Notes under the pieces: model-generated
What the model saw: only the letters and a program-made list of their open reading frames with translations
Databases searched by the model: none
Told to the model about the DNA's origin: nothing
In this document: positions 43,681-53,625 of the stretch, one piece after another
Layout of the letters: each line of letters begins with the position of its first letter
Numbering within the stretch: the stretch's first letter is position 1
Program-made: the position numbers and the translations under genes
NCBI GenBank assembly: GCA_958445065.1
Contig: CAUCQW010000008.1
Coordinates: forward strand, 1 to 64,000
Direction of reading: 5' to 3'
From: an uncultured Collinsella sp.
GTDB taxonomy: Bacteria > Actinomycetota > Coriobacteriia > Coriobacteriales > Coriobacteriaceae
DNA: 64,000 bases

Positions 43681-44238
43681 ATGGCAGAAGAGAAGTATGT
43701 GCCGCGTCTGAAGACCAAGTACAACAACGAGGTCAAGCAGCAGCTTCAGGACAAGTTCCAGTACGAGAACGTCATGATGATTCCCAAGTTTGAGAAGATC
43801 GTCGTGAACATGGGTGTCGGCGAGGCCGCTACCGATTCCAAGGCCATCGACGGTGCCGTGCGCGACCTGCGCGCCATCACCGGCCAGCAGCCGATGATCA
43901 CCCGTGCCCGCAAGTCCATCGCTACCTTCCGCCTGCGCGCTGGTATGCCGATCGGCTGCAAGGTTACCCTGCGTGGCGACCGTATGTGGGAGTTCTTCGA
44001 TCGTCTGACCTCCGTCGCGATCCCCCGTATCCGCGACTTCCGCGGCATCTCCGCCAAGAGCTTCGACGGCCGTGGTAACTTCTCCATGGGCGTCACCGAG
44101 CAGCTCATCTTCCCCGAGATCGACTTCGACTCCGTCGATCACCAGCGCGGTATGGACATCACTTTCGTGACCACCGCCAATACCGATGAGGAGGCCAAGG
44201 CCCTTCTGGACGCCTTCGGTTTCCCGTTCAAGAAATAG
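43681..44238 (+). CDS. rplE: 50S ribosomal protein L5
   Basis: This 185-residue protein is full length for L5, with the phrases [12 protein letters not shown] and [18 protein letters not shown] region (residues 60-90), and the end FGFPFKK. It binds 5S rRNA in the central protuberance. In most bacteria rplE follows rplN and rplX; here it follows xdhC and a palindrome, so it opens the operon. AAGGAG is well placed. Confidence 0.97.
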   Translation: MAEEKYVPRLKTKYNNEVKQQLQDKFQYENVMMIPKFEKIVVNMGVGEAATDSKAIDGAVRDLRAITGQQPMITRARKSIATFRLRAGMPIGCKVTLRGDRMWEFFDRLTSVAIPRIRDFRGISAKSFDGRGNFSMGVTEQLIFPEIDFDSVDHQRGMDITFVTTANTDEEAKALLDAFGFPFKK

Positions 44239-44317
44239 GTTCACCTGCCCTATAAACGCCGTTCCCACAAGGGGGCGGCGCTTGGGGCGAACAATACTCT
44301 ATGTGAGGAGGATATAA

Positions 44318-44503
44318 GTGGCTAAGACATCGATGATCGTCAAGTGCAATCGCAAGCAGAAGTTCTCTACTCGTGAGTACACGCGCTGCCAGCGCTGCGG
44401 CCGTCCGCACTCTGTGTACCGCAAGTTCGGCCTGTGCCGTGTCTGCTTCCGCGAGCTTGCACTCAAGGGCGAGCTTCCCGGCGTTAAGAAGGCCAGCTGG
44501 TAA
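44318..44503 (+). CDS. rpsN: 30S ribosomal protein S14, zinc type
   Basis: This 61-residue protein is the short zinc-binding S14 form, with C24, C27, C40 and C43 in CQRC and CRVC. It belongs in the 30S head. The start is GTG at 44318 after GAGGAGG. It has an unusually long 119-nt gap to rpsH. Confidence 0.97.
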   Translation: MAKTSMIVKCNRKQKFSTREYTRCQRCGRPHSVYRKFGLCRVCFRELALKGELPGVKKASW

Positions 44504-44622
44504 GTCACTACCAGCGTTTCAAGCATCAGTTTGGAACAGGGAAAACGCGCTAAAAAGGCTTTGCCGTTAAGGGCGGCGAAGAACCAAGAGCACGTGTTCA
44601 TCAAGAACGAAGGAGAATCTGT

Positions 44623-45021
44623 ATGAACCTTACAGACCCGATCGCAGATATGCTTACGCGCATCCGTAACGCTAACTCTGTGAACAAGGCCACGGTCTCC
44701 ATGCCGAGCAGCAAGAAGCTCGTCGAGATCGCTCGTGTTCTGCACGAGGAGGGCTACATCGAGGGCTACGATGTCGAGGACACCGTTCCCCAGAAGACTC
44801 TGCACATCACGCTTAAGTATGGTCCCAAGAAGGCTAAGGTCATCAACGGCATCCGCCGCATTTCCAAGCCGGGCCTGCGTAAGTACACCGGCGTTGCCGA
44901 CATGCCCCGCGTCCGCGGTGGCCTTGGTACCGCCATTATTTCCACCAGCCATGGCGTCATGACCGACCGCGATGCTCGCAAGCACAACGTCGGCGGCGAG
45001 ATCATCGCTTACGTCTGGTAA
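44623..45021 (+). CDS. rpsH: 30S ribosomal protein S8
   Basis: This 132-residue protein is full length, with [14 protein letters not shown] at the start and [20 protein letters not shown] at the end. S8 binds 16S rRNA and in other bacteria represses the spc operon by binding the leader near rplE. The GAAGGAG site is 9 nt before the ATG. Confidence 0.97.
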   Translation: MNLTDPIADMLTRIRNANSVNKATVSMPSSKKLVEIARVLHEEGYIEGYDVEDTVPQKTLHITLKYGPKKAKVINGIRRISKPGLRKYTGVADMPRVRGGLGTAIISTSHGVMTDRDARKHNVGGEIIAYVW

Positions 45022-45054
45022 TTCGCTCGGTAGGTAGAAGGAAAGGAGATCACC

Positions 45055-45591
45055 GTGTCTCGTATCGGTAATAAGCCTGTCCAGATTCCCGCCGGAGTCG
45101 AAGTGGCAGTCAACGGCAACAACGTTGTCGTCAAGGGCCCCAAGGGCCAGCTCGAGCTCGATGTCTTTGAGAAGCTCGCTATCAACGTCGAGGACAACGT
45201 CCTCACCGTTTCCCGTCCCGACGACGAGCGTGAGACCCGTGCCCGCCACGGCCTCACCCGCGCCCTCATCCACAACATGGTTGTTGGCGTTTCCGAGGGC
45301 TTCGAGAAGAAGCTCGAGCTCGCCGGCGTCGGTTACCGCGTGCAGCAGAAGGGCAAGAACCTCGAGTTCTCCCTGGGCTTCTCGCACCCCGTGATCGTCG
45401 AGGCTCCCGAGGGCATCACCTTCGAGGTTCCCGACAACACCCACGTGAACGTCAAGGGTATCAACAAGCAGCAGGTCGGTCAGATCGCCGCTGAGATCCG
45501 CGGCCATCGTCCTCCCGAGCCTTACAAGGGCAAGGGTATCCACTACGTTGGCGAGCACATCCGCCGCAAGCTGGGTAAGGCCGCCAAGTAG
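45055..45591 (+). CDS. rplF: 50S ribosomal protein L6
   Basis: This 178-residue protein is full length with [16 protein letters not shown] at the start and the conserved [13 protein letters not shown] near the end. It lies near the factor-binding centre of the large subunit. The start is GTG at 45055 after AAAGGAGAT. Confidence 0.97.
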   Translation: MSRIGNKPVQIPAGVEVAVNGNNVVVKGPKGQLELDVFEKLAINVEDNVLTVSRPDDERETRARHGLTRALIHNMVVGVSEGFEKKLELAGVGYRVQQKGKNLEFSLGFSHPVIVEAPEGITFEVPDNTHVNVKGINKQQVGQIAAEIRGHRPPEPYKGKGIHYVGEHIRRKLGKAAK

Positions 45592-45666
45592 TCGTAACCG
45601 ACTCACTCGCATAAGACCAGCACCCCGTCAGGTGCTGGCAAGATCAACCTTTTTAGGAGTTTACGT

Positions 45667-46035
45667 ATGAACAAGCATAAGGCGAAGCTGGAAGGCCTCA
45701 AGCGTCGTCAGCGTCGTGTTCGCGGCAAGGTCTCGGGTACCTCCGAGCGTCCGCGTCTTCGCGTGACCCGTACTAACGCCAACATCTATGCCCAGATCAT
45801 CGACGACAGCAAGGGCTCCAGCCTGACGCTCGTCTCTGCCTCGACCCTCGAGGCCGAGTTCAAGGGCACCCACACCTCGAACAAGGAGGCTGCGGAGAAG
45901 GTCGGTCAGCTCGTTGGCAAGCGCGCCATCGAGGCCGGCATCACCAAGGTCGCCTTCGATCGCGGTGGCCGTATCTACCATGGCCGCGTCAAGGCCCTCG
46001 CCGACGGTGCTCGTGCCGCCGGTCTCGAGTTCTAG
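45667..46035 (+). CDS. rplR: 50S ribosomal protein L18
   Basis: This 122-residue protein has the L18 pattern [19 protein letters not shown] and the end [20 protein letters not shown]. With L5 it binds 5S rRNA. TTAGGAG precedes the start. Confidence 0.97.
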   Translation: MNKHKAKLEGLKRRQRRVRGKVSGTSERPRLRVTRTNANIYAQIIDDSKGSSLTLVSASTLEAEFKGTHTSNKEAAEKVGQLVGKRAIEAGITKVAFDRGGRIYHGRVKALADGARAAGLEF

Positions 46036-46049
46036 GAGGTATGTAGCAC

Positions 46050-46574
46050 ATGGCTCGTAATCAGAAGCAGCAGCGCGAGGCCTCCGAGTTCGAGGAGCGC
46101 GTCGTTTACATCAACCGCGTGTCGAAGACCGTCAAGGGTGGTCGTCGCATGAGCCTCGTCGCTCTCGTCGTCGTTGGCGACGGCAAGGGCAACGTCGGCG
46201 TTGGCATGGGCAAGTCCGCTGAGGTGCCCATGGCCATCTCCAAGGCATCTCTCGATGCCAAGAAGAACATGTTCCACGTGCCGGTGACCGAGCAGGGCAC
46301 CATCCCGCACGAGGTTCTCGGCCACTTTGGTGCCGGCCGCATCATCATCAAGCCCGCTGTCGAGGGTACCGGCGTTATCGCCGGCGGCGCTGTGCGTCCC
46401 CTCTTTGAGCTTGCTGGCATCAAGAACGTCCTGTCCAAGTCCCTCGGTACCGACAACGGCCTCAACATCATCAAGGCTGCCGTCGAGGGCCTCAAGGAGC
46501 TCTCCAGCCCTGAGGACGTCGCGGCTCGCCGTGGCCTGACGGTCTCCGAGATGTTCGTCGGTAAGGAGAACTAA
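46050..46574 (+). CDS. rpsE: 30S ribosomal protein S5
   Basis: This 174-residue protein has the double-stranded-RNA-binding first half ([19 protein letters not shown]) and a second half with [18 protein letters not shown]. It acts in decoding accuracy. It follows rplR by 14 nt with AGGAGG and ends 2 nt before rpmD. Confidence 0.97.
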   Translation: MARNQKQQREASEFEERVVYINRVSKTVKGGRRMSLVALVVVGDGKGNVGVGMGKSAEVPMAISKASLDAKKNMFHVPVTEQGTIPHEVLGHFGAGRIIIKPAVEGTGVIAGGAVRPLFELAGIKNVLSKSLGTDNGLNIIKAAVEGLKELSSPEDVAARRGLTVSEMFVGKEN

Positions 46575-46576
46575 GC

Positions 46577-46759
46577 ATGGCTGACACCATCAAGATCAAG
46601 CAGGTCCGCAGCACCAACGGTTGCAAGCAGGACCAGGTCCGTACTGTCCGTGCCCTCGGTCTCCACAGGATCCGCGAGGTTCGCGAGATTGCTGACAACG
46701 AGTCCGTCCGCGGCATGATCTTCAAGGTCAAGCACCTTGTCGAGATTGTAGAGGAGTAG
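46577..46759 (+). CDS. rpmD: 50S ribosomal protein L30
   Basis: This 60-residue protein is full length with IKIKQVRSTNGCKQDQ, RALGLHRIREV and the end VKHLVEIVEE. It is between rpsE and rplO with 2-3-nt gaps, so tightly coupled. Confidence 0.96.
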   Translation: MADTIKIKQVRSTNGCKQDQVRTVRALGLHRIREVREIADNESVRGMIFKVKHLVEIVEE

Positions 46760-46762
46760 CAA

Positions 46763-47212
46763 ATGCAGCTTCACGATCTTACTCCCGCGCCCGGTTCCAC
46801 CAAGAACCGCAAGCGCGTCGGCCGTGGCAATTCTTCGGGTCACGGCACCACTTCTGGCCGCGGTCAGAAGGGCCAGGGTTCCCGCTCTGGCGGCACCAAG
46901 GGTGCCGGCTTCGAGGGTGGCCAGACTCCGCTGGCTATGCGCCTGCCCAAGCTTCCGGGCTTCCGTAACCCCCGTCGTATCGAGTACACCGCTGTTAACG
47001 TTGAGCGTCTCGAGCGTAAGTTCGAGGACGGCGCTGTGATCGACGGTGCCGCTCTTAAGGCCGCTCGCATCACCAAGAGCGAGTTCGAGCCCGTCAAGGT
47101 GCTCGGCAATGGTGAGCTCACCAAGAAGTTCACGGTCAAGGTCGACAAGGTCAGCGCTTCTGCGCAGGCCAAGATCGAGGCCGCCGGCGGAAAGGTCGAG
47201 CTGCCGTGCTAA
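46763..47212 (+). CDS. rplO: 50S ribosomal protein L15
   Basis: This 149-residue protein has the basic, glycine-rich N terminus with [18 protein letters not shown] and the middle [10 protein letters not shown]. It is an assembly protein of the large subunit. Its last seven bases overlap the start of secY. Confidence 0.97.
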   Translation: MQLHDLTPAPGSTKNRKRVGRGNSSGHGTTSGRGQKGQGSRSGGTKGAGFEGGQTPLAMRLPKLPGFRNPRRIEYTAVNVERLERKFEDGAVIDGAALKAARITKSEFEPVKVLGNGELTKKFTVKVDKVSASAQAKIEAAGGKVELPC

Positions 47213-48492
47213 ATGGTCTTAAGAATGCTTTCCGCATCAAAGAATTGCGCGAAAAGATTCTTTTTACCATAGCTATGCTCGTCGTGTACCGCATTGGTGC
47301 GCACGTTCCTGTGCCCGGCATTCCCTTCCAGGGGATGCTGGGCCTTTTCTCGACCGATAACAATTCGGTCGCCGCAGGTGCTATGGCCCTCCTGAATCTT
47401 TTCTCTGGCGGCGCGTTGAGCTATGTGTCGGTGTTTTCGCTGGGCATCATGCCTTACATCACCAGCTCGATCATCCTCCAGATGCTCCAGGCCGTCGTGC
47501 CTTCCCTGCATGAGCTTGCCCGCGAGGGCGAGGTCGGTCAGACCAAGATTACGCAGTATTCGCGTTACCTCACCCTGGCTCTGGCAATCCTCAACTCCGT
47601 GGGTTACCTCTTCCTCTTTAAGAGCTTCGGCATCAGCTTCAATGGCGCCGGCGCTCCCGAGATCATCTTCGACCTCATGATCGTCGGTACGCTCACCGCG
47701 GGCGCCATGCTGATCATGTGGATTGGTGAGCTCATCACCCAGCGCGGTATCGGCAATGGCATGTCGCTGATCATCTTCGCGAACATCATGGCCGGTCTGC
47801 CGCAGGCTATCTTCTCCAGCACCGAGGGCAATGCCGGTGGCATCATCACCATGGTGATCATCTGCGCCATCATCCTGCTGGTTATCCCGCTGATTGTTTT
47901 CCTTGAGCGCGGCCAGCGCCGCATCCCGGTCTCCTACGCTAAGCGCGTCGTGGGCCGTCGCATGATGGGTGGCCAGACCACCTACCTGCCCATCAAGGTC
48001 AACACCGCGGGTGTCGTGCCGATCATCTTCGCTTCGGCGCTGCTGTACTTCCCGGCTCAGATTGCCGTGTTCTTCCCCGGCATCGGCTGGATTCAGGCAG
48101 TTGCCTCCGCGCTTTCGACCGGTTGGCTCAACTGGGTGCTTAACGTTGTCCTCATCGTGTTCTTCGCGTACTTCTACACCTCCATGGTGTTCAACCCCGA
48201 TGACACGGCCGATAACCTTAAGAAGCAGGGCGGCTTTATTCCGGGCGTGCGTCCGGGTAGGGCTACCGCGGCCTACATCAAGAACGCGCTCAACAAGATC
48301 ACGCTTCCCAGCGCTGTCTTTTTGGCGCTCATCGCCATCGTGCCTTCGATCATCTTCTCCTTCACGGGTAACCATCTGATCCAGGCATTTGGCGGCACGT
48401 CCATCCTCATCATGGTCGGCGTCGTGCTCGACACGGTCGATAAGCTCGAAGGCCAGATCAAGATGTATGATTACGATGGATTCTTTAAATAG
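47206..48492 (+). CDS. secY: Preprotein translocase subunit SecY
   Basis: The 428-residue protein is a ten-span membrane channel of normal length, with [12 protein letters not shown] in segment 1, the [11 protein letters not shown] segment-2 motif and the basic cytosolic loop [18 protein letters not shown]. It forms the Sec translocation pore with SecE and SecG. The start is GTG at 47206 inside the last codons of rplO (GTGCTAA overlap), so translation is coupled. Confidence 0.97.
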   Translation: MLNGLKNAFRIKELREKILFTIAMLVVYRIGAHVPVPGIPFQGMLGLFSTDNNSVAAGAMALLNLFSGGALSYVSVFSLGIMPYITSSIILQMLQAVVPSLHELAREGEVGQTKITQYSRYLTLALAILNSVGYLFLFKSFGISFNGAGAPEIIFDLMIVGTLTAGAMLIMWIGELITQRGIGNGMSLIIFANIMAGLPQAIFSSTEGNAGGIITMVIICAIILLVIPLIVFLERGQRRIPVSYAKRVVGRRMMGGQTTYLPIKVNTAGVVPIIFASALLYFPAQIAVFFPGIGWIQAVASALSTGWLNWVLNVVLIVFFAYFYTSMVFNPDDTADNLKKQGGFIPGVRPGRATAAYIKNALNKITLPSAVFLALIAIVPSIIFSFTGNHLIQAFGGTSILIMVGVVLDTVDKLEGQIKMYDYDGFFK

Positions 48493-48510
48493 GCTAGAGG
48501 AGGATTGCTC

Positions 48511-49137
48511 ATGAACCTCGTATTGCTCGGAGCTCCGGGTGCCGGTAAGGGCACCGTCGCACAGGAGCTCGTCGCCGAGTTTGGCGTCGCCCACATTTCC
48601 ACGGGCGACCTGCTGCGTGCTGCCGTCAAGGGTGGCACCGAGCTTGGTATTCAGGCTAAGAAGTACATGGACGCTGGCGAGCTCGTTCCCGACCAGCTCG
48701 TGATCGACCTTGTCAAGGAGCGCCTTGCCGCCGATGACGCCCAGCAGGGCTTCATCCTCGACGGCTTCCCGCGCAACACCGCCCAGGCTGTGACGCTCGA
48801 TTCCGAGCTCTCCGCCATGGGTCGCGAGATCGACTGTGCCCTTCTGGTCGATGTGGCCCCCGAGGTCATTATCGATCGTCTGTCTTCGCGTCGCACCTGC
48901 CGCGCATGCGGTTACACCGGCACTGCTGCCGATGCTACCTGCCCCAAGTGTGGCGGCGAGATGTATCAGCGCGACGACGACAAGCCCGAGACCATCAAGA
49001 ACCGTCTCGACGTCTACGAGAAGTCCACGAGCCCGCTCGTCGACTACTATCGTGGCCAGGGTCTGCTCAAGTCGGTCAACGGTGACCAGGCTCGCGAGAC
49101 CGTGTACGGGGATGTCAAAGAGGCTCTCGGTCTATGA
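48511..49137 (+). CDS. adk: Adenylate kinase
   Basis: The 208-residue protein has the P-loop GAPGAGKGT at residues 7-15, LDGFPRN, and a LID with four cysteines (CRACGYTG, CPKCGG), which should bind zinc. It interconverts AMP, ADP and ATP. The start at 48511 follows AGAGGAGG. It overlaps map by four bases (ATGA). Confidence 0.97.
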   Translation: MNLVLLGAPGAGKGTVAQELVAEFGVAHISTGDLLRAAVKGGTELGIQAKKYMDAGELVPDQLVIDLVKERLAADDAQQGFILDGFPRNTAQAVTLDSELSAMGREIDCALLVDVAPEVIIDRLSSRRTCRACGYTGTAADATCPKCGGEMYQRDDDKPETIKNRLDVYEKSTSPLVDYYRGQGLLKSVNGDQARETVYGDVKEALGL

Positions 49138-49922
49138 TCAAGATTAAGTCTGCAACGCAAATCGAGCAGATGAAGAAGGCAGGAGCGCTATCTAAGATGG
49201 CGCTCCGCCACGTTGGAGCCATGGTGCGCCCCGGCGTTTCGACTTTTGAGCTCGATCAGCTCGCGGAGCAGATTATCCGCATGCATGGCGGCACCCCGGC
49301 CTTTAAGGGCTACGGCGGGTTCCCGGGAACCATCTGCGCATCGATCAACGATGCCGTGGTTCACGGTATTCCCAACCCCGACATGATCCTGCGCGATGGC
49401 GATATCATCTCCATTGATACGGGAGCTGTCGTTGACGGTTGGGTCGGCGATAACGCTTGGACGTTTTTCGTCGGCACCCCCACGCCCGAAGCCAAGGCTT
49501 TGTGCGAGGTCACGCGCGATTGCCTTAAGGCTGCCATCGAGCAGGCTGTTCCCGGTAACCATATCGGGGACGTCGGTTATGCCGTTCAGTCCCTCGCCGA
49601 GTCTCACGGTTACGGCGTGCTTCGCGATTATGTGGGCCATGGCATTGGCCGCGTGATGCACGAGGACCCCAACGTTCCTAACTATGGAAAGAAGGGGAGG
49701 GGCGTTCGCCTCCAGGCCGGCATGGTCATTGCCATCGAGCCGATGGTTACGATGGGTTCCAACCATGTGAGCACGGGCTCCGACGGTTGGATCGTCACGA
49801 CCAACGACCACCTGCCCGCCGCGCACTACGAGAACACCGTCGCCATTACCAATGACGGCCCGGTGATTCTCACCACGGATGCGCAAGGTGCTTGGTGTTC
49901 GCTCCAAGGCGGAGAAATGTAA
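49134..49922 (+). CDS. map: Methionine aminopeptidase type I
   Basis: The 262-residue protein has the metal ligands of MetAP: ISIDTGAVVDGWVGDNAWTF (two aspartates), GHGIGRVMHEDP (histidine), IEPM (glutamate) and a final glutamate in HYENTVAI. It removes N-terminal methionine from new proteins. Its ATG overlaps the adk stop. A large palindrome follows. Confidence 0.97.
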   Translation: MIKIKSATQIEQMKKAGALSKMALRHVGAMVRPGVSTFELDQLAEQIIRMHGGTPAFKGYGGFPGTICASINDAVVHGIPNPDMILRDGDIISIDTGAVVDGWVGDNAWTFFVGTPTPEAKALCEVTRDCLKAAIEQAVPGNHIGDVGYAVQSLAESHGYGVLRDYVGHGIGRVMHEDPNVPNYGKKGRGVRLQAGMVIAIEPMVTMGSNHVSTGSDGWIVTTNDHLPAAHYENTVAITNDGPVILTTDAQGAWCSLQGGEM

Positions 49923-49934
49923 AAGTCGCCGCCT

Positions 49935-50020
49935 CCTGATGCCCAACCTCGCCTTTCAATTTCGAAGGCATGACCCCAAGGTCTATGCCTTCTCATTTCA
50001 AGGCGATCTTGGGCATCAGG
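49935..50020. repeat. 86-bp imperfect palindrome after map
   Basis: Outer arms CCTGATGCCCAA (49935-49946) and TTGGGCATCAGG (50009-50020) are perfect. Further paired blocks (CGCCTT/AAGGCG, AAGGCAT/ATGCCTT) lead to the core GACC-CCAA-GGTC at 49972-49983. It sits between map and infA. An element of the same design with the same type of core is at 62096-62194 after tyrS. It may terminate or stabilise mRNA, or be a mobile palindrome. Confidence 0.8.
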
Positions 50021-50086
50021 GAACGGCTTTGTTTTACATTTCAAATGTAACAAGTTCCACTTAGTTGTGGAGCCATTACGAAGTTA

Positions 50087-50115
50087 TTACGATGCGTACA
50101 TACGTGTTGTAGAAT
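50087..50115 (+). promoter_or_regulatory. Possible infA promoter
   Basis: TAGAAT at 50110-50115 lies 17 bp after TTACGA at 50087-50092. The -35 box is weak. A fresh promoter here makes sense because the palindrome after map may stop upstream transcription. Confidence 0.45.
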
Positions 50116-50154
50116 ACTCAATCGCTGTCGTTTTCTAGAGAAAGATGATTGCTT

Positions 50155-50373
50155 GTGAAGAAGGAAGACGCAATTGAGCTTGAGGGTACGGTAAAGGAAC
50201 CGCTGCCCAATGCCATGTTTAAGGTCGAGCTCGAGAACGGTCATTCGGTTCTGTGCAACATTTCTGGCAAGATCCGAATGAATTACATCCGCATTCTCCC
50301 CGGTGACAGGGTTGTCGTGGAGCTTTCCCCGTACGACCTGACCCGCGGCCGCATCACCTATCGCTATAAATAG
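50155..50373 (+). CDS. infA: Translation initiation factor IF-1
   Basis: This 72-residue protein is a complete IF-1 (OB fold) with [37 protein letters not shown] and the end [11 protein letters not shown]. It binds the ribosomal A site at initiation. I take GTG 50155 as start because homologues begin M-x-K-K/D at this point. An upstream TTG would add two residues. Confidence 0.96.
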   Translation: MKKEDAIELEGTVKEPLPNAMFKVELENGHSVLCNISGKIRMNYIRILPGDRVVVELSPYDLTRGRITYRYK

Positions 50374-50523
50374 CGGCACGCATACACGCACTCCATTTCC
50401 GGCTGCAGGCTTAGCTCAACCTACGGTCGGATTGTGTGTGAAGACCAGCCATAGTTTTAAACGCCTGCGGCTGGGCGAGTAGATAGTAGGGAAGTAGTTT
50501 GAGCGCTACCGAAAGGAAGAACG

Positions 50524-50637
50524 ATGAAGGTACGTCCTTCGGTCAAGAAGATGTGCGATAAGTGCAAAATCATTAGGCGCCATGGCAAGGTCCTCGTCAT
50601 TTGCGAGAACCCCCGTCATAAGCAGCGTCAGGGTTAA
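50524..50637 (+). CDS. rpmJ: 50S ribosomal protein L36
   Basis: The 37-residue frame is a complete L36 with [14 protein letters not shown] at the start, C11, C14, C27 and H32 as zinc ligands, and the end KQRQG. GAAAGGAAG precedes the ATG. It lies between infA and rpsM, the standard alpha-operon position. There is a 150-nt gap after infA. Confidence 0.96.
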   Translation: MKVRPSVKKMCDKCKIIRRHGKVLVICENPRHKQRQG

Positions 50638-50651
50638 GAGAGGAGACTACG

Positions 50652-51026
50652 TTGGCCCGTATTAATGGTGTCGACCTCCCGCGTGAGAAGCGCGTTGAGA
50701 TCGGTCTGACCTACATTTACGGCATCGGCCGCACCACTGCGACGAAGATCTGCGTCGAGTGCAACGTTAACGTGGATACGCGCGTTAAGGACCTCACCGA
50801 GGATGAGGTTAACGCCATCCGCGATTATATCGATAAGAACCAGATCATGGTTGAGGGCGACCTCCGCCGTGAGCGCAACCAGAACGTCAAGCGCCTTATG
50901 GACATCGGCTGCAACCGCGGCCTTCGTCACCGCAAGGGCCTCCCGGTCCGCGGCCAGCGCACCCACACTAACGCTCGTACCCGCAAGGGCCCGAAGCGTC
51001 AGATCGGTGCTAAGAAGAAGAAATAA
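50652..51026 (+). CDS. rpsM: 30S ribosomal protein S13
   Basis: This 124-residue protein has [20 protein letters not shown] at the start and [20 protein letters not shown] near the end. It is in the 30S head, contacting tRNA. The start is TTG at 50652 after AGAGGAG. Confidence 0.97.
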   Translation: MARINGVDLPREKRVEIGLTYIYGIGRTTATKICVECNVNVDTRVKDLTEDEVNAIRDYIDKNQIMVEGDLRRERNQNVKRLMDIGCNRGLRHRKGLPVRGQRTHTNARTRKGPKRQIGAKKKK

Positions 51027-51040
51027 GGAGCGCTAGATAG

Positions 51041-51445
51041 ATGGCTACTGCTAAGAAGAACGTTCGCGCTGCCCGTCTGAAGCGCGCGGACCGTAAGAAC
51101 ATTTCCGTGGGCCAGGCTCACATTCGTTCTACGTTCAACAACACGATCGTTTCGATCACCGATCCCCAGGGCAACGTCATTTCCTGGAAGTCGGCTGGCC
51201 AGGTGGGCTTCAAGGGCTCCCGTAAGTCCACGCCGTTCGCTGCCCAGATGGCTGCCGAGGCTGCTGCCAAGCAGGCCATGGAGCACGGTATGAAGAAGGT
51301 TTCCGTCTTCGTCAAGGGCCCCGGCTCCGGTCGTGAGACCGCCATCCGCTCCCTCCAGGCTGCTGGCCTCGAGGTCTCGAGCATCCAGGACAAGACCCCC
51401 ATTCCGCACAACGGCTGCCGCCCCAAGAAGCGTCGCCGCGTGTAA
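51041..51445 (+). CDS. rpsK: 30S ribosomal protein S11
   Basis: This 134-residue protein has [18 protein letters not shown] and the end [18 protein letters not shown]. It is on the 30S platform. AAGGAG precedes it. It follows rpsM by 14 nt. Confidence 0.97.
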   Translation: MATAKKNVRAARLKRADRKNISVGQAHIRSTFNNTIVSITDPQGNVISWKSAGQVGFKGSRKSTPFAAQMAAEAAAKQAMEHGMKKVSVFVKGPGSGRETAIRSLQAAGLEVSSIQDKTPIPHNGCRPKKRRRV

Positions 51446-51464
51446 CTGAAAGGATCGTATCAAT

Positions 51465-52061
51465 ATGGCAATCGACAGGACTCCTGTTCTTAAGCGCTGC
51501 CGTCAGCTCGGGATCGATCCCGCTGAGCTCGGTTACAGCAGCAAGAAGGAATCTATCCGTCAGCCCAAGCGCCGTCGCAAGGAATCTGAGTACGGCATGC
51601 AGCTGCGCGAGAAGCAGAAGGTCAAGTTCATCTATGGCGTTCTGGAGAAGCAGTTCCACGGCTACTTCAACAAGGCCCGTAAGATGAACGGCGTCACCGG
51701 TGAGAACCTCATGATCATTCTTGAGTCTCGCCTCGACAACGTCGTCTTCCGTCTTGGCTTCGCCCGCACCCGCAAAGAGGCTCGTCAGTCCGTCCGTCAC
51801 GGTCACTTCACCGTGAACGGCAAGCGCGTGGACATCCCGTCCTACCGCGTCAAGGCCGGCGACGTCGTCGCTGTCGGCGAGAAGTTCCGTGACCTCCTCC
51901 CCATCAAGGAGGCCCTGATTTCCTCCGAGCGCTTTGAGGTCCCTGGCTGGCTCGAGGTCGATATCGAGAAGCTGTCTGGTAACGTGCTCGCTCTGCCGAC
52001 GCGTGAGCAGATCAGCGGTGATATCAACGAGCAGCTCATCGTCGAGCTCTACTCTAAGTAG
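51465..52061 (+). CDS. rpsD: 30S ribosomal protein S4
   Basis: This 198-residue protein is complete, with the S4 RNA-binding domain around residues 89-150 (RLDNVVFRLGFARTRKEARQ, then GHFTVNGKRVDIPSYRVK). S4 starts 30S assembly. It lacks the N-terminal cysteine cluster of some S4 forms. AAAGGAT precedes the start. Confidence 0.97.
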   Translation: MAIDRTPVLKRCRQLGIDPAELGYSSKKESIRQPKRRRKESEYGMQLREKQKVKFIYGVLEKQFHGYFNKARKMNGVTGENLMIILESRLDNVVFRLGFARTRKEARQSVRHGHFTVNGKRVDIPSYRVKAGDVVAVGEKFRDLLPIKEALISSERFEVPGWLEVDIEKLSGNVLALPTREQISGDINEQLIVELYSK

Positions 52062-52093
52062 TCCATCCGGGCTGCTGAGGCTGGAGGTAATAC

Positions 52094-53035
52094 ATGTCAG
52101 AATTCATTAGGCCTCAGGTTCAGGTCGAAGAGATCAACGAGACGTCTGCTCGTGTCTCCGTCGAGCCGCTCGAGCGTGGCTACGGCGATACGCTGGGTAA
52201 CTCCCTTCGTCGCGTTCTTCTGTCCTCGCTCGAGGGTGCCGCCGTCGAGGCTATTCAGATCGATGGCGCGCAGCACGAGTTCATGACCATCCCTAACATG
52301 GTCGAGGATGTCACCGACATCGTCCTGAATGTCAAGGGTCTTGTCTTCAGGGCTCTCGGCACGACCGACGAGGCGACCGCCACCATTTCGGTTGACGGCC
52401 CCTGCGAGGTCACCGGTGCGGACTTCTTTATTCCGTCCGAGTTTGAGCTGGTCAACCCCGAGCAGCACATCGCTACGCTCACCGAGGGTGGCCATCTCAC
52501 CATGAGCATGCGCATCGGCTATGGCCGCGGCTATGTTTCTGGCGAGGCCAACAAACGCGACAACGATCCCATCGGTGTGATCCACGTCGACTCGCTGTAC
52601 TCGCCGGTTTCCCGTTGCGCCAAGCTCGTTGAGGCTTGCCGTGTCGGTCAGCACACCGACTACGACCGCCTTGTCCTCGAGATCGAGACCAACGGCTCCA
52701 TCGCCCCGCGCGACGCCGTGGTCCAGGCTGCCAATATCATTAACCAGCATATGGCTGCCTTTATGAACCTTGCCGAGACCCCCGAGGTCGAGGAGGAGGC
52801 TTCGATCTTCGCTCCCGAGGTCACCAACGACAACGCTGAGCTGGACAAGCAGATCGAGGATCTGGACCTTTCCGTCCGTTCTTACAACTGCCTTAAGCGC
52901 GCCAGCATTCACTCGGTCCGTCAGCTCGTTGAGTTCTCGGAGAACGATCTGCTCAACATCCGTAACTTCGGTGTTAAGTCGATCGAGGAAGTGAAGGACA
53001 AGCTTGAGTCCATGGGCCTGAGCCTGAAGGCTTAA
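52094..53035 (+). CDS. rpoA: RNA polymerase alpha subunit
   Basis: The 313-residue protein has the assembly domain (ERGYGDTLGNSLRRVLLSSL) and the C-terminal domain from about residue 250 (LKRASIHSVRQLVEFSENDL, NFGVKSIEEVKDKL) that contacts activators and UP elements. It is complete and in the normal alpha-operon place. GGAGG precedes the start. Confidence 0.97.
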   Translation: MSEFIRPQVQVEEINETSARVSVEPLERGYGDTLGNSLRRVLLSSLEGAAVEAIQIDGAQHEFMTIPNMVEDVTDIVLNVKGLVFRALGTTDEATATISVDGPCEVTGADFFIPSEFELVNPEQHIATLTEGGHLTMSMRIGYGRGYVSGEANKRDNDPIGVIHVDSLYSPVSRCAKLVEACRVGQHTDYDRLVLEIETNGSIAPRDAVVQAANIINQHMAAFMNLAETPEVEEEASIFAPEVTNDNAELDKQIEDLDLSVRSYNCLKRASIHSVRQLVEFSENDLLNIRNFGVKSIEEVKDKLESMGLSLKA

Positions 53036-53065
53036 TGCTTCGCATATTTGAGGAGAAACTAGACC

Positions 53066-53533
53066 ATGCGTCATAACGTTAAGAAGGGCCTGAAGCTCGG
53101 CACCGATGCGAGCCACACCAAGGCCATGAAGAAGAGCCTTGCTAAGGCCCTCTTCGAGAACGACCGCATCAAGACCACCGAGACCCGCGCTAAGGCGCTG
53201 CGTTCGGTCGTCGATCCGATCATCACCTGGGCCAAGAAGGGCGACCTGCACTCTCGTCGTCTGGCTATCGCCAAGCTCGGCGATAAGCAGCTCGTTGCCG
53301 AGATCTTCGACAAGGCTGCTCAGGGCATGTGGCAGGACCGCAACGGCGGTTACACCCGCATCATGAAGCTCGGTAACCGCAAGGGCGACAACGCTCCCAT
53401 CGTTATCATGGAGCTCGTCACCGAGCCTTGCACGCCTAAGGCTAAGAAGGCTGCTCCGGCCCCCAAGAAGGCCGCTGCTCCCAAGAAGGTCGAGGCTGCC
53501 GAGGAGGCTCCTGCTGAGGAGACCGCTGAGTAG
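53066..53533 (+). CDS. rplQ: 50S ribosomal protein L17
   Basis: The 155-residue protein has the L17 core (KLGTDASHTKAMKKSLAKAL, ETRAKALRSVVDP). An added C-terminal tail of about 35 residues rich in lysine, alanine and glutamate (KKAAPAPKK...EAPAEETAE) is common in actinobacterial L17. It is the last gene of the ribosomal cluster, followed by a strong terminator. Confidence 0.97.
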   Translation: MRHNVKKGLKLGTDASHTKAMKKSLAKALFENDRIKTTETRAKALRSVVDPIITWAKKGDLHSRRLAIAKLGDKQLVAEIFDKAAQGMWQDRNGGYTRIMKLGNRKGDNAPIVIMELVTEPCTPKAKKAAPAPKKAAAPKKVEAAEEAPAEETAE

Positions 53534-53560
53534 ACAATCCGTCTGCATAGGCTATATTCG

Positions 53561-53590
53561 AGGGGTACGTTCGCGTACCCCTCTTTTTTT
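53561..53590 (+). terminator. Terminator of the alpha operon
   Basis: AGGGGTACG (53561-53569), a TTCG tetraloop and CGTACCCCT (53574-53582) are followed by CTTTTTTT. This is a strong rho-independent terminator after rplQ. Confidence 0.95.
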
Positions 53591-53625
53591 GTCGAAATGC
53601 CATTGCCTGTTTGTTGGGAGCGTCC

